From CAVWDI01 sp963753725 (GTDB taxonomy: Bacteria; Chloroflexota; Anaerolineae; Anaerolineales; UBA4823): a stretch of 64,000 bases of DNA. The notes beneath the pieces were generated by a model. That model was given only the letters and a program-made list of their open reading frames with translations. It was not told the DNA's origin and searched no databases. A program made the translations under genes and the position numbers. Of the stretch, positions 19,615 through 28,564 are shown one piece after another (positions within the stretch are counted from its first letter, which is position 1; each line of letters begins with the position of its first letter). Where the stretch lies: the NCBI GenBank assembly GCA_963753725.1, contig CAVWDI010000011.1:62001-126000 (forward strand), in the 5' to 3' direction.

Positions 19615-21208
19615 ATGAAGATCGGGAACAACGGACAGTCCTATGCAGTCACCATCTGCGTCCTGGCAATGATCCTGGCAGCGATGAATGCGGCGCCCCG
19701 CCAAACCTTGGCCCAAGACCGGCCATTGTCACCGGTTGCTTCAACCGAAAACGATCTGGGAGAGGCGCTCCCTCCTCATGGCCGCCCCCCGGCTGATGGC
19801 TGCTCGCCCTCGAGTCCTTCCAGCGCTTCAAGCGGTTTCCCCAACTTTGGACGGATCTATCAGGTGACCGACGCGGACACGTGGGGGGATTCTGTGTGGC
19901 CAACTTCTGATGGTTATCTCCTCCTGAGCGATTTCGCTACAGCGGATTCCTTTGCGTTGAACCTGACCGAGTTCAATGCTGCCGGACATCCTGTCCACAG
20001 CCAGAATTTGTCGATCGCCCCCGGCTGGCCCAAGTCAGCCCGAGCGACCAGCGATGGGGGTTATCTGATCGGAAGCACCATCAAACCAACCTCGAACAGT
20101 TGGGAGGGCCGGCTCCTCAAGCTGGGTGCTGACCTGTCTGTGCAGTGGGCCAAAGCCTTCCGGACAGGTTCACCATCGTACGCCCATGTCTCCGGGGTCG
20201 CAGAGACGGCAGATGGCGGTTATATCGCTCTGGTGAGGGACTACAGCCGGTTTGGGATCGTCAAGCTGGATTCAACCGGCAGCGTTGAGTGGCAGAAGGG
20301 CATTCTTCCAGGGTCAGGGACCACGAGGACGACCGTATATGACGTAATTGAGAATACCTACCTGGACGGGGACGGTCGCAAGCATTGTGGCGGGTACGTC
20401 TTGTACGGGGGAATCCAGAGACCTGGCACTGACTGGGACATCTACCTGGCGGCTCTCAGTTGTGACGGCAGCAGCATCCTGTGGCAGCGTATCGTGAGTG
20501 GACCCATGTGGGAGGCTTCTCACAGCGAGGGCAGCCTCTTCTACGATGATTTTACGAATTTAACCGTCGTCCAGGAACGCAATGGCGTCAATACCCAGGA
20601 CGCAGACCTTCTCCTCGCGGCGACGACCGATTTCGTATGGCTCGAATCAATCGTTTTTGCTCGTACCGTTCAATGTGAAAGGCGGAAAGACTTTATCATC
20701 GACGCCGACCTTCGGCAAGATCAAGATCCTGGACGGACCCGACTATGAGCGCGGAGTTGGTCCCTTTGGTGGACCGAATCTTTTACGGCTGTCTGACGGT
20801 AATCTGCTCCTGGGCGGTTCAATCTATACCTCCAATCTGGCCCAGGCACAGGCGTTCCTTGTTAAGATCAAACCCAACCTTGACGTCGTCTGGCAGTACA
20901 CCTACGGTGCGCAGGAAGAGATGGTCGGGCTGTATGAGGTCCCTGAGGGCATTTTAGCCTCGGGTGGAGGCTCCCTGGGTTTCTTCCTTAGGCTGGCTCC
21001 AGATGGCACGGGCGAAGATCCCTGTATAACAAGGACAGCCTCCAATCTGACCCTCAGCAGCGTATCGCCTCAGATCATCACTCCAACCTACACCCTCGAT
21101 GATGGCACGCTGCAAATCGAGGACGTGACGGTCACAATGGCAGAGGCGAAGGTGAACCTCGTGTGCCCTGAGTTCCTCAATCTGCCGCTGCTGCTGCGTT
21201 CGCACTGA
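19615..21208 (+). CDS. Large exported beta-rich protein (frameshifted), function unknown
   Basis: ATG 19615 has AGGAGG seven bases ahead. A signal peptide (MKIGNNGQSYAVTICVLAMI, ending near L-A-Q-D) is followed by a Pro/Ser-rich stretch and then repeated blade-like units of the type D-G-G-Y-L/I-x-x-x-S and L-D-S-T-G-S-V-E-W-Q. This is typical of Chloroflexi delta-60/PQQ-like beta-propeller proteins. The frame changes once around 20645-20670 (after D-F-V-W-L-E-S), and the second part continues with the same unit type (L-S-D-G-N-L-L-L-G-G). It ends N-L-P-L-L-L-R-S-H, the Leu-Pro-x-hydrophobic-Arg ending seen in many exported proteins of this phylum. Total length is about 530 residues. No enzyme motif is seen. 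Confidence 0.75.
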
Positions 21209-21413
21209 GCGCAAAAAGGACCTCTGGGAGGGCAGAAAGCCATCAGTAACCTCCGTTCCGCTGTTGGCCATGGGTTTCGTTTCTATTTCTAGCCAGTTAG
21301 TGGTCGTATGGGAAAGGTACGATCATCCAAAAATGGGAGTTTCACTTCTCCCCCGTGCGGTGCAGGTCCGTTTGGATGAGACCGGTCGATAATACCTGGG
21401 ATAAACCAACAAA

Positions 21414-21435
21414 GCCGCCGGTATGAGCCAGCGGC
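21414..21435 (-). terminator. Terminator of the 27-residue-repeat protein gene
   Basis: GCCGCCGG and CCAGCGGC form an 8-bp stem with one mismatch and a 6-base loop. On the minus strand it is followed by TTTGTTGGTTTAT. It lies about 70 bases past the stop at 21503. The remaining DNA of 21209-21502 shows no gene. Confidence 0.6.
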
Positions 21436-21502
21436 ATTCATCTAAAAATTTGTCTTCCAAAGAACCGGGGTGTTTTTTTGGTATGCGAATTTTTTTATTT
21501 TT

Positions 21503-22298
21503 CTATTCGCCGTTCAGAAGTCCCATTTTCTCATAGGCATTGCTCATAGCCAGCCAACGAAATGCAGATACATCGTCTGGATTTGTGCTGTAGTTGAGTA
21601 TCCCCAGATTTTGGTAGCCTTTAGCGAGAGCATTCCAACGGAAGGCGGATACATCGCCGGCATCAGTGTGGGTGTTGAGCAATCCCAGTTTCTGGTAGCC
21701 TTCAGCTATTGCGTTCCAGCGGAATGCTGAGACGTCTCCGGCCTCGGTGTTGGTATTGAGCAAACCCAACTGTTCGTAGCCCTCAGCTATGGCGTTCCAG
21801 CGGTAAGCCGAAACGTCGTCCGGATTGGTGCTGTAGTTAAGCATCCCTAACGTCTGGTAGCCCTCAGCGGTTGCGTTCCAGCGGTAGGCGGATACATCGC
21901 CGGCATCGGTGTGTGTGTTGAGCAATCCCAGTTTCTGGTAGCCTTCAGCTATTGCGTTCCAGCGGAATGCTGAGACATCTCCGGCATCGATGTGGGTGCT
22001 GGGCAAAGATAGATTCTGCGTTATTTAATTCAACAGTAAAGTGATTGGCAGCCATCAATTCTGGGTTTTGGCTTTGTGAAATTGTCGTTTGTGAATTGAT
22101 GGACAGGCTGGCAAGGTTTAGTTCCGGATTGGCGTAGATGGAAGCAGGCTGGATGACTTCGACGCCCATCATTGCGTATTTCATCTCGATGGACAGTACG
22201 GGTTCTAATGGCAATCCAGCATGGGAGGCAAATACCGCGCCAACAGTAAGTACCAACATAACGGATACAAGCAGTACTACAAATATTAAGTTTTTCAT
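21503..22298 (-). CDS. Exported protein with six 27-residue tandem repeats (one frameshift)
   Basis: ATG 22298 has AAGGAG six bases ahead. The leader MKNLIFVVLLVSVMLVLTVG is nearly the same as that of the two 84-residue exported proteins. After about 95 residues without clear features come six repeats of 27 residues, each of the form T-H-T-D-A-G-D-V-S-A-F-R-W-N-A-I-A-E-G-Y, then Q-K-L-G-L-L-N. Repeats 3 and 6 start with Y-S-T-N-P-D-D instead, giving a three-repeat superperiod. One base is gained or lost at about 22003-22007, between E-S-I-F-A-Q and the first repeat. The protein may form a helical solenoid-like array; its function is unknown and I recognise no family. Confidence 0.75.
21510..22004 (-). 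repeat. Tandem 81-bp coding repeats (six units)
   Basis: Six 81-bp units encode the 27-residue repeats of the exported protein. Units 1-3 and units 4-6 resemble each other as blocks of about 243 bp, pointing to amplification of one unit to three and then duplication of the triplet. Confidence 0.85.
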
Positions 22299-22322
22299 TA
22301 CTTCTCCTTTGGTCATGTATTA

Positions 22323-22350
22323 ATCGTACCAATAATATCTAATTTGTCAA
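22323..22350 (-). promoter_or_regulatory. Promoter of the repeat-protein gene
   Basis: On the minus strand TTGACA (22350-22345), a 16-base spacer and TACGAT (22328-22323), 25 bases before the start codon. The 16-base spacer is shared with the promoters of both 84-residue exported proteins. Confidence 0.65.
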
Positions 22351-22451
22351 TATATAACATGAAATGTTCATACAACTCTCATGAAACGAATACTCCCAAA
22401 ATAGGACTGGTTCTTTAAGAAATTCATCCGCAGCGCAGTCAGCGCAGTGAA

Positions 22452-22715
22452 TTGTCCATTAGGATTAATAATTCGTTTGAGGCATCCATCCCCACCACAT
22501 TCCCGTCAATTCCGACATTTATCCAGAGCCGTGAAGCGTTCCGAGCCGCCAAAGAAGTCTCGAGGATTCTGGAAATCAACTACGAGACCGCCAAGATCTA
22601 CCTTAAAGACTTCTCCAGCAAGGACCTTGTCAACAAGACAGACCACGGCAACACAATCTCCGAATACGCTACCAGCTTGCTGGGGGATCGTATCGTGCTC
22701 CATGCGACGAGGTGA
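22452..22715 (+). pseudogene. Winged-helix fragment related to the 28165 gene
   Basis: The frame contains A-A-K-E-V-S-R-I-L-E-I-N-Y-E-T-A-K-I-Y-L, then K-D-F-S-S-K-D-L-V-N, which closely matches R-E-V-S-R-I-L-Q-I-N-Y-E-T-A-R-N-Y-L-K-D-L-S-S at 28.3 kb. This looks like the recognition-helix part of a winged helix-turn-helix domain. The first 30 residues are unrelated to that copy, and there is no good start, so it is a remnant. Confidence 0.5.
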
Positions 22716-22798
22716 TCTATTGCTTCAAAGAGAAGACCGCCCCGCTTCATTAGAAAACTCCCCGCTGCGTGACCATCTTGTCCAATGCGAAATGCAGA

Positions 22799-22965
22799 AA
22801 TGTAAAACAAGATGGCCGCGGAGTGTCTCTTTGAGACATCTTGCAAAATCTAAATGTATGAATGTAAAACAAGATGCCCGCGTAGCATCTCTATGAGACA
22901 TCTTGTACAATACTTATAAAGAAGATATGAGACATGATGGTCGCTGAGTGTCTCTTGGGGATATG
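22799..22965. repeat. Three degenerate copies of a hairpin repeat (CAAGATG...CATCTTG)
   Basis: Copies start at about 22799, 22862 and 22928. Copies 1 and 2 share ATGTAAAACAAGATG, then CCGCG.AG, then TCTC-TAT/TTG-AGACATCTTG. Each folds as CAAGATG...CATCTTG, with an inner GTCTC-TTT-GAGAC stem in copy 1. Copy 3 is more diverged (ACATGATGGTCGCTGAGTG, TCTCTTGG). The rest of 22351-23228 has no recognised gene. Confidence 0.65.
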
Positions 22966-23228
22966 TCGTGGACAAATTATCAATTTGTCCAACAATGAAA
23001 GAAGGAATAATCAATTGTTAAAATTCCGAAGTTTCAGCAGCGAATTTATATTTGCCAGGCAGCGCTGCGGGGCAAATTCCAAGAACCCAGGATGATATAA
23101 TGGCTGTGATTGGGGGATTTAAACCATCGGAAAGGTAAGCGAGCGCAGCGGCTGCTTAATTGTGGAATATGTCCCATAACATCAAGCACAACATTTTTGG
23201 GACATTCTCAAGAAGGTGGAGGTGTAAC

Positions 23229-24954
23229 ATGACAGCCTTGAGGACCGTTTCCAAATTATCCTCGATTTCGATTTTAATTTGTTTACTGCTGGCCGGAAGT
23301 ATGGAGACCTCTTTTGCCATTCACAACCGGGCACTGGACGCTGCGGCATCGGACACCAGGGATCCTTTCGCCGACCTGGTGGTGGGCGCGCCGGGAGAAA
23401 ATCTCTATGATTCGACATTTGATTATGAAGATGCGGGCATCGTACATGTGATTTACGGTTTCCCGTACGGTCTCGGGGCTCAAGACAATGAGACCTGGGA
23501 CCAGGACATGGATTTCAGCCAGGATAAAGTCGAGCAGGGAGACGGATTTGGGCATGCCCTGGCGAGCGGGGATTTTAACGGCGACGGCCGCTTCGATTTA
23601 GCCATCGGGGCGCCGTTCGAAGATATCGGTACCGGGCCGAGTGAAAAACGCAGCGCTGGCGCCGTGCACGTCATCTACGGTTCCAGCTCGGGAGGCTTTA
23701 CCTCCGCAAACAACCAATTCTGGCACCAGAACAGTACCGATGTTTTGGGCACTGCCGAAGAATTCGACAATTTTGGCCGCGAGCTGGCGGTGGGTAATTT
23801 TAACGGGGATGACTATGATGACCTGGCGATTGGGGTGCCCTTCGAAGACTTCGAGTACGGTCCCACGCTCGAAAACGGCGGCAGCGTGATCGTGCTGTAC
23901 GGCTCGGCGGGAGGCCTGCACCCCACTGCAGTTTTGAACAACCAGATGTGGCACCAGGATAGTGATGACGGCGTTAAAATCGCAGACGATATAGAAGCAT
24001 ATGATGTATTCGGATCAGCCCTGGCATCCGGGGACTTCGACAACGACGATTACGATGACCTGGCGGTGAGCGCTGTTGGTGAGGATTCGTTTTCGAAGGA
24101 AAATATCGGTGTGGTTCACATTTTATACGGTACCGCGGACGGGCTCACGGCCACCAGGAACCAGCAGTGGGAGCAGTACGATTGGGGCAGAGGCGCTGAA
24201 TCCGAAGATGACGACTACTTCGGAAAAGCCCTGGCAGCCGGCAAATTTGATGGCGACCCTTATGATGATCTTGCAATCGGCGTTCCAGACGAGGATATTG
24301 AATTGTCGCCAGGCACAACTCATAGAAGATGCCGGCGCTGTGAATGTCCTGTTCGGATCGGAGACCGGTCTTGATGACGGAGAGGTGCGTTTTTCCTATC
24401 AAGATGGCGAGGATATCGAAGAGAGTCCAGAAAAAGACGACCAGTTTGGGTTTTCGCTGGCCGCGGTTGATTTCTCCGGCCGCGGATTGGATAATCTGGT
24501 GGTCGGTGTCCCTTATGAAGACCTGGGATCCCCAAATGTAATAGATGCCGGCGCGCTGCATGTGTTGACTTATTACGCATTTGGTAGTCATAAAGGGACA
24601 GCCTCAACCTTCTTTCACCAGGGCAGGTTTAACATCTCCGATGAACTGGAGTTATCCGACAGGTTCGGGTTTTCCCTGGCAGGCGGTGATTTTAATGGCG
24701 ACGGTGAAGTGGAACTGGCCGTTGGCAGTCCCTACGACAGCTGCGAGCATACTGGTGATGGAACTGTGATAGTGATTTACGACGCCACCTGGGATGGGGA
24801 GGGCATAACCAGCCCCCAGCGCTGGTGCCAGGGAGGCGATTTAAAAGAAAAGGCAGAGGCCGGCGATAATTTCGGATATGCTTTGGTTTCTATACCCGGC
24901 AGCGGCGCCCTGCCTTTCCGCAGTTATTTACCCAACATCATGCGGGATGAATGA
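23229..24954 (+). CDS. Exported FG-GAP (integrin alpha-like) beta-propeller protein (one frameshift)
   Basis: ATG 23229 follows GGAGGTGTAAC. A signal peptide (about 32 residues) precedes seven FG-GAP repeats; each has a calcium-binding loop such as G-D-F-N-G-D-G-R-F-D-L-A-I-G-A-P-F-E-D. Further loops read N-F-N-G-D-D-Y-D-D-L-A-I-G-V-P, D-F-D-N-D-D-Y-D-D-L-A-V and D-F-N-G-D-G-E-V-E-L-A-V-G. The frame changes near 24312-24325, between repeats 5 and 6, after D-E-D-I-E-L. The C-terminus reads P-F-R-S-Y-L-P-N-I-M-R-D-E, again the Leu-Pro-x-x-x-Arg type ending. The family forms extracellular propellers used in adhesion; ligand unknown. Full length is about 575 residues. Confidence 0.85.
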
Positions 24955-25619
24955 TGGGATTGAGTCCTTTGAATTGCAGGATTGAAATAATATATATCTG
25001 TAATAACTTTATTCCACGAATTGACACCAATCATCACTAATCTTTTTTAAAACCATTAAACCACTGAGACACAAAGTCCCAAAGGGATACTCCGCGAAAC
25101 ACTGAGTATTTCAAAGGTGTCACTCCCTAAAAGGAATGCTCCATTGTATTACGCGATGTGAGGAGCGTCCTTTTAGATCTCGAATTTTACCCCCTGCCAC
25201 TTTGGGAGCGGAGGGATGCAATATCTTTCACCAGCTGTCATTGCGAGTGCTGAGTGCAGCGCGTGGCAATCTCTTCTGTAAAGGTTGAGATTGCTTCAGC
25301 CCACAAAGCGGGCTTCGCAATGACACTGATCAGGCAGCGTTCCTTATTGGGGAATGAAAATGGGAGAAAGGAGATTGCTGCGACGGGCACAACCCTTTTT
25401 GTAGTGTCAAAACGGATGTGCTGGATATGCGGTGCGGTGTCCCGGAAATGAACTTATTCAATTGTTGAAGTTCCAACGTTTATGTACCGAGTTTAAATTT
25501 TGCCCGACGGTGATGCCGGTAATGAATGAGGGAATGCTGAGCTGTAGGGAATAAGTTGTAAATATGTAACAGAATTATTTGGGGCTAAATGCAGTTGTAC
25601 CGATGGGGTTACTTAAAGT
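24955..25619. repeat. Intergenic block of dispersed repeats with one complete TGTCATTGCGA element
   Basis: No gene is seen. In order: a CAATCATCACTAATC element (about 25018-25050), a reversed ACCACTGAGACACAAAG...CGCGAAACACTGAG element (about 25067-25115), a GGAATGCTCC...ACGCGATG element, a CGAATTTTACCCCCTG element, and a complete 90-bp element at 25236-25325 with perfect 11-bp ends TGTCATTGCGA and TCGCAATGACA and an inner CAATCTC/GAGATTG pair. From about 25545 the DNA repeats 18725 onward. Confidence 0.75.
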
Positions 25620-25651
25620 AGAAGAGGCTGCCTCCAGAGACAGCCTCTTCT
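25620..25651 (-). terminator. Hairpin terminator of the exported protein gene, copy 2
   Basis: AGAAGAGGCTG and CAGCCTCTTCT form a perfect 11-bp stem with a 10-base loop, 23 bases past the stop codon of the minus-strand gene. The U-run is weak. It could act in both directions. Confidence 0.7.
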
Positions 25652-25674
25652 AAATAGCTTTTATTTATTTAGGA

Positions 25675-25929
25675 TTACTCAATATTTCGTAAGCTAAGCG
25701 CACTATCGTCAAAACGTGCAATTCCATCTTCCACGGTCACAACGATCGGGCTGCCTGATCCGCCGGATCCACTGCCAACCTCAACGCTGGAACCAGCTGA
25801 ACCCTGGGCTTCCTGGGCTCGGTCATAACGGGTGTCGCCTTCGCCAGCAACAAAACCGGCTGAGGCGGTGCCAACGGCCAACACTAACATAACGGATACG
25901 AGTAACGCAACAAAGATTAAGTTTTTCAT
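25675..25929 (-). CDS. Small exported protein of unknown function, copy 2
   Basis: 84 residues, differing from the copy at 18858-19112 by two substitutions (Ser for Gly in the glycine-rich centre and Ser for Arg near the end). Signal peptide, ribosome binding site, hairpin terminator and promoter are all duplicated with it, over roughly 500 bp. Divergence outside the gene (several percent) is greater than inside it, which suggests that the protein sequence is being kept, not simply that the duplication is very recent. Confidence 0.78.
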   Translation of the reverse strand: MKNLIFVALLVSVMLVLAVGTASAGFVAGEGDTRYDRAQEAQGSAGSSVEVGSGSGGSGSPIVVTVEDGIARFDDSALSLRNIE

Positions 25930-25974
25930 TTTTTAGCTCCTTATGGCTATAAAAGTTTTATGTATTGTTCATAT

Positions 25975-26002
25975 ATTGTACACATAAAATCCATAATGTC
26001 AA
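25975..26002 (-). promoter_or_regulatory. Promoter of the exported protein gene, copy 2
   Basis: On the minus strand TTGACA (26002-25997), 16 bases, TACAAT (25980-25975). The start codon is 46 bases on. The remaining 26003-26453 holds a GGGATTAAAAC-type repeat near 26150 and no gene. Confidence 0.8.
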
Positions 26003-26453
26003 GCCTTAGAGGAGGTATTAATACAACGCTAATAAACATCCTGCAGCCCATATTCTGGTCGTCAAATAAAGAACAGGATGCCGGTCGGGAGGCTGAGCGG
26101 CTGATTGCTCCTAATTGATAAAGATTGCCGCGACAGCAAAAACCGTCCCTTGAAAAACAGGGATTAAAACTGTATTGCATATAAATTTCAATTGTTAAAG
26201 TTCCGACGTTTACGTATCGAATTTAGATGTTTCTGGAGGCGATGCTTAATAATATAAGTGCAATGATAAGCTTCTGGACACTACTCTGATTTGTGTAGAG
26301 CAATACTTTTCATAGTGTCTTGAAGAACAACTTCATTGTTGAATATTTGAAAAGGTTGATGAATTCTTTGGAATACTCAATCGTCGATAATCAAACTATC
26401 ACTCTAGTTTATAATGATTTTATTGCCCAATCAAATATGATTTGGAGAAATGA

Positions 26454-27508
26454 ATGAAATTATTTAGAATTAATTCTGATGGCAGTTTTGATGAATTCAT
26501 GACAAAAGAATTTTAAATCGAATTCGAAGAAAAGAATTTGGAGAATTGGCTTGAAGCAAACCCCGAAGGAATAATTGAAGATGGGAAAATTCTAATCATT
26601 GGTCGCCAAGTTACTACAAATTTGGGAGGTTACATTGATCTATTAGGTGTTGATAAAGATGGTGATTTAATTGTTGTGGAGCTCAAACGAGATCGAACTC
26701 CTCGAGATACGCTTGCACAGGCACTTGAATATTCTTCATTTGCAGACCGTCTTGACTTTCAACAACTAGAGGAAATATTCAAGAAATATTTAAATGATAA
26801 TTCATTGGATCTTGCAGAATATCATACAATTTATTTTGGTAGAGATAACAATGCTGCTGTTGCATTCAACAAGGATCAAAGAATTGTGATTGTTGGACAA
26901 AAGATTACTCCTGAAATTAGGCAAACATCAGCATACCTTCAATCTAAAGGAATTAATATCAATTGTATTAAGTTCACTTTCTTTCAAACTGAGGATGGTA
27001 AGCAGTTAATGTCACAAGAAGTTGTAGTGGGTCGTAAATCAGAGAAACCAACCACAGTGTCATCGGGGTCGTTACCTAAAGTTACAAAAGAAGAATTTTT
27101 GTTGTCACTTGACGAAAGTGGAAGATTGTTGTTTTCAAAAATTCTAGAATTTGCTGGCCGAAACTCAATGCCAATCCACTGGGGAACAGAAGGATTTTCT
27201 ACTTAAACGTGGACCTTGATGGTGACCATGTATCTATTGTTTACTGTTATCCTCCTGATTGTATATACAAGCAAACAATCTATACAGATTTCTTCCGTTC
27301 GGGTGGTGTATTTTCCAAAACAGATATTTCGGAAGAAGTTCAAAATAAAATAATAAAAGACACTCAAAATTCTGACTTATTTATTCCAGCAGGATTTGAG
27401 TATAAATGCATCATTGACCATAATTTTTCTGAAACAGAAGAAAAATCTCTGTTTAGTTGGATAGAATCAGTACGCAACCAGATACACTCTTTTGGAATCA
27501 AAAATTAA
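26454..27508 (+). CDS. NucS/DUF91-like PD-(D/E)xK nuclease-domain protein (stop and frameshift inside)
   Basis: ATG 26454 has GGAG six bases ahead. The frame reads MKLFRINSDGSFDEFMTKEF, a TAA at 26514-26516, then continues in the same frame with I-E-F-E-E-K-N-L-E-N-W-L-E-A-N-P-E. The core Y-I-D-L-L-G-V, then L-I-V-V-E-L-K-R-D, then A-L-E-Y-S-S-F is the D...E-x-K nuclease core of DUF91/NucS-like proteins. A second break near 27195-27205 is explained by one missing T in a T-run (T-E-G-F-F-Y-L-N-V-D-L). The C-terminal 100 residues are of unknown type. The gene is much more AT-rich than the metabolic genes, suggesting transfer. Specificity is unknown; no partner gene is adjacent. Confidence 0.7.
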
Positions 27509-27792
27509 ATCTAAATTGAAGTATTAAACCAGTTTGATTCGTTGGTGAATGAGTGGGTGAGGGGAGTATATCTGGTTGATCTTGATAATCGTAATTAATT
27601 GCTCGGTTTTGAAATCACCAGGAGTTGTGCAGTTCAAATTCTAAGGTGACTTTCCAGCCGTTTTACCTTTAAAGGGGATGCTGCCCGAACGCTTTGCATT
27701 ATCTCTATCCCTGAAGTAGTGTTTTTTTCCATTTATTTAATAAAACCTATATCCCATTTGGGTTGATATTCCTTAAATATTCAGATTTTCTA

Positions 27793-27822
27793 TTGACACA
27801 GAACATAAGTTCTTTCTAAAAT
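27793..27822 (+). promoter_or_regulatory. Promoter with a GAAC-N4-GTTC operator between -35 and -10
   Basis: TTGACA (27793-27798), an 18-base spacer and TAAAAT (27817-27822). AGAAC-ATAA-GTTCT lies at 27800-27813, inside the spacer. This is the GAAC-N4-GTTC form used by LexA in Firmicutes and Actinobacteria, and the position suits repression. Control by LexA or by the encoded ribbon-helix-helix protein is inferred. The rest of 27509-27792 holds a short GGGGATGCTGCCCGAACGC-type repeat and no gene. Confidence 0.55.
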
Positions 27823-27850
27823 CTAAAAAACTATCCAAAAAGGAGCACCC

Positions 27851-28025
27851 ATGCCCACTGATTACATCCGCCGTATCGTCAACCTCGAACATCGCGACTA
27901 CGACGCCATTAACATAGTTCGCTCACGACAGAGGCCTCGGTAAAAAAGGCTTTTCCGCAGCCCTGCGCCTCATCATCCGCGAATGGCAGGAATTCAAATC
28001 CATGCTCACATGTCTGGAACGCTAA
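27851..28025 (+). pseudogene. Small ribbon-helix-helix-like protein, frameshifted
   Basis: AAGGAG stands ahead of ATG 27851. The frame reads MPTDYIRRIVNLEHRDYDAI, N-I-V, and after a one-base shift near 27920 continues H-D-R-G-L-G-K-K-G-F-S-A-A-L-R-L-I-I-R-E-W-Q and ends C-L-E-R. About 57 residues in all. The strand-helix-helix layout with K-G-F-S-A-A-L-R is that of small CopG/Arc-like DNA-binding proteins. A winged-helix fragment follows on the same strand, after a TGTCATTGCG-type repeat (about 28046-28138) that seems inserted between them. Confidence 0.55.
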
Positions 28026-28164
28026 CCCATCCTTTTCTCCCTGCACAGTCATTGCGCTTGTCCTGACCGCGGAGTGCTTTCCAACGGAGCGTCCCGCGTT
28101 TTTTGCGGGAGCAAAGCGAAGGAACTCGTGGCAATCTCCTACCCGGGTGAATAAACCCAACCTT

Positions 28165-28401
28165 ATGACTGACTCTGCCTCAACCCTCCCTACCCACGAA
28201 CAAACCTTCCTCCGCACCATCAAAAAGACCGCCGTTGTCCTCCTCCTGCTCCTCATCCTGGACCGCTCCATCACAGCTAGAGAGGTCTCTCGAATCTTGC
28301 AGATCAACTATGAGACCGCCAGGAACTACCTCAAAGACTTATCCAGCGCTGACCTGGTCAACTTTAACAAACCGTTAGCCGGATGCGGAAAACCAATATG
28401 A
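28165..28401 (+). pseudogene. Winged helix-turn-helix protein, N-terminal part only
   Basis: Residues read F-L-R-T-I-K-K-T-A-V-V-L-L-L-L-L-I-L-D, then S-I-T-A-R-E-V-S-R-I-L-Q-I-N-Y-E-T-A-R, then N-Y-L-K-D-L-S-S-A-D-L-V. This is a winged-helix DNA-binding domain of the sort found in small Chloroflexi mobile-element regulators. After D-L-V-N the sequence changes to N-K-P-L-A-G-C-G-K-P-I and stops, so the wing and the C-terminus are lost. A related fragment is at 22452-22715. Confidence 0.5.
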
Positions 28402-28564
28402 TTTGCCAAGCACTTAGGTGCCTCAATTACTCCAAAGAAATCCTTGCCAAAGATGATTTGTTAGCTTAGATTTAAAGAGAAATTCTGAATGAAATTATTT
28501 TTAAATCCCGATTTATTCACGGCATCGAAACAAGCTGAAGTAGATACCAGAGAAGGGAGATGAA

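Noticed and set aside
23160..23228. Upstream in-frame start of the FG-GAP gene
   Set aside because: The ATG at 23229 has GGAGG and begins a proper signal peptide; the upstream extension would bury it.
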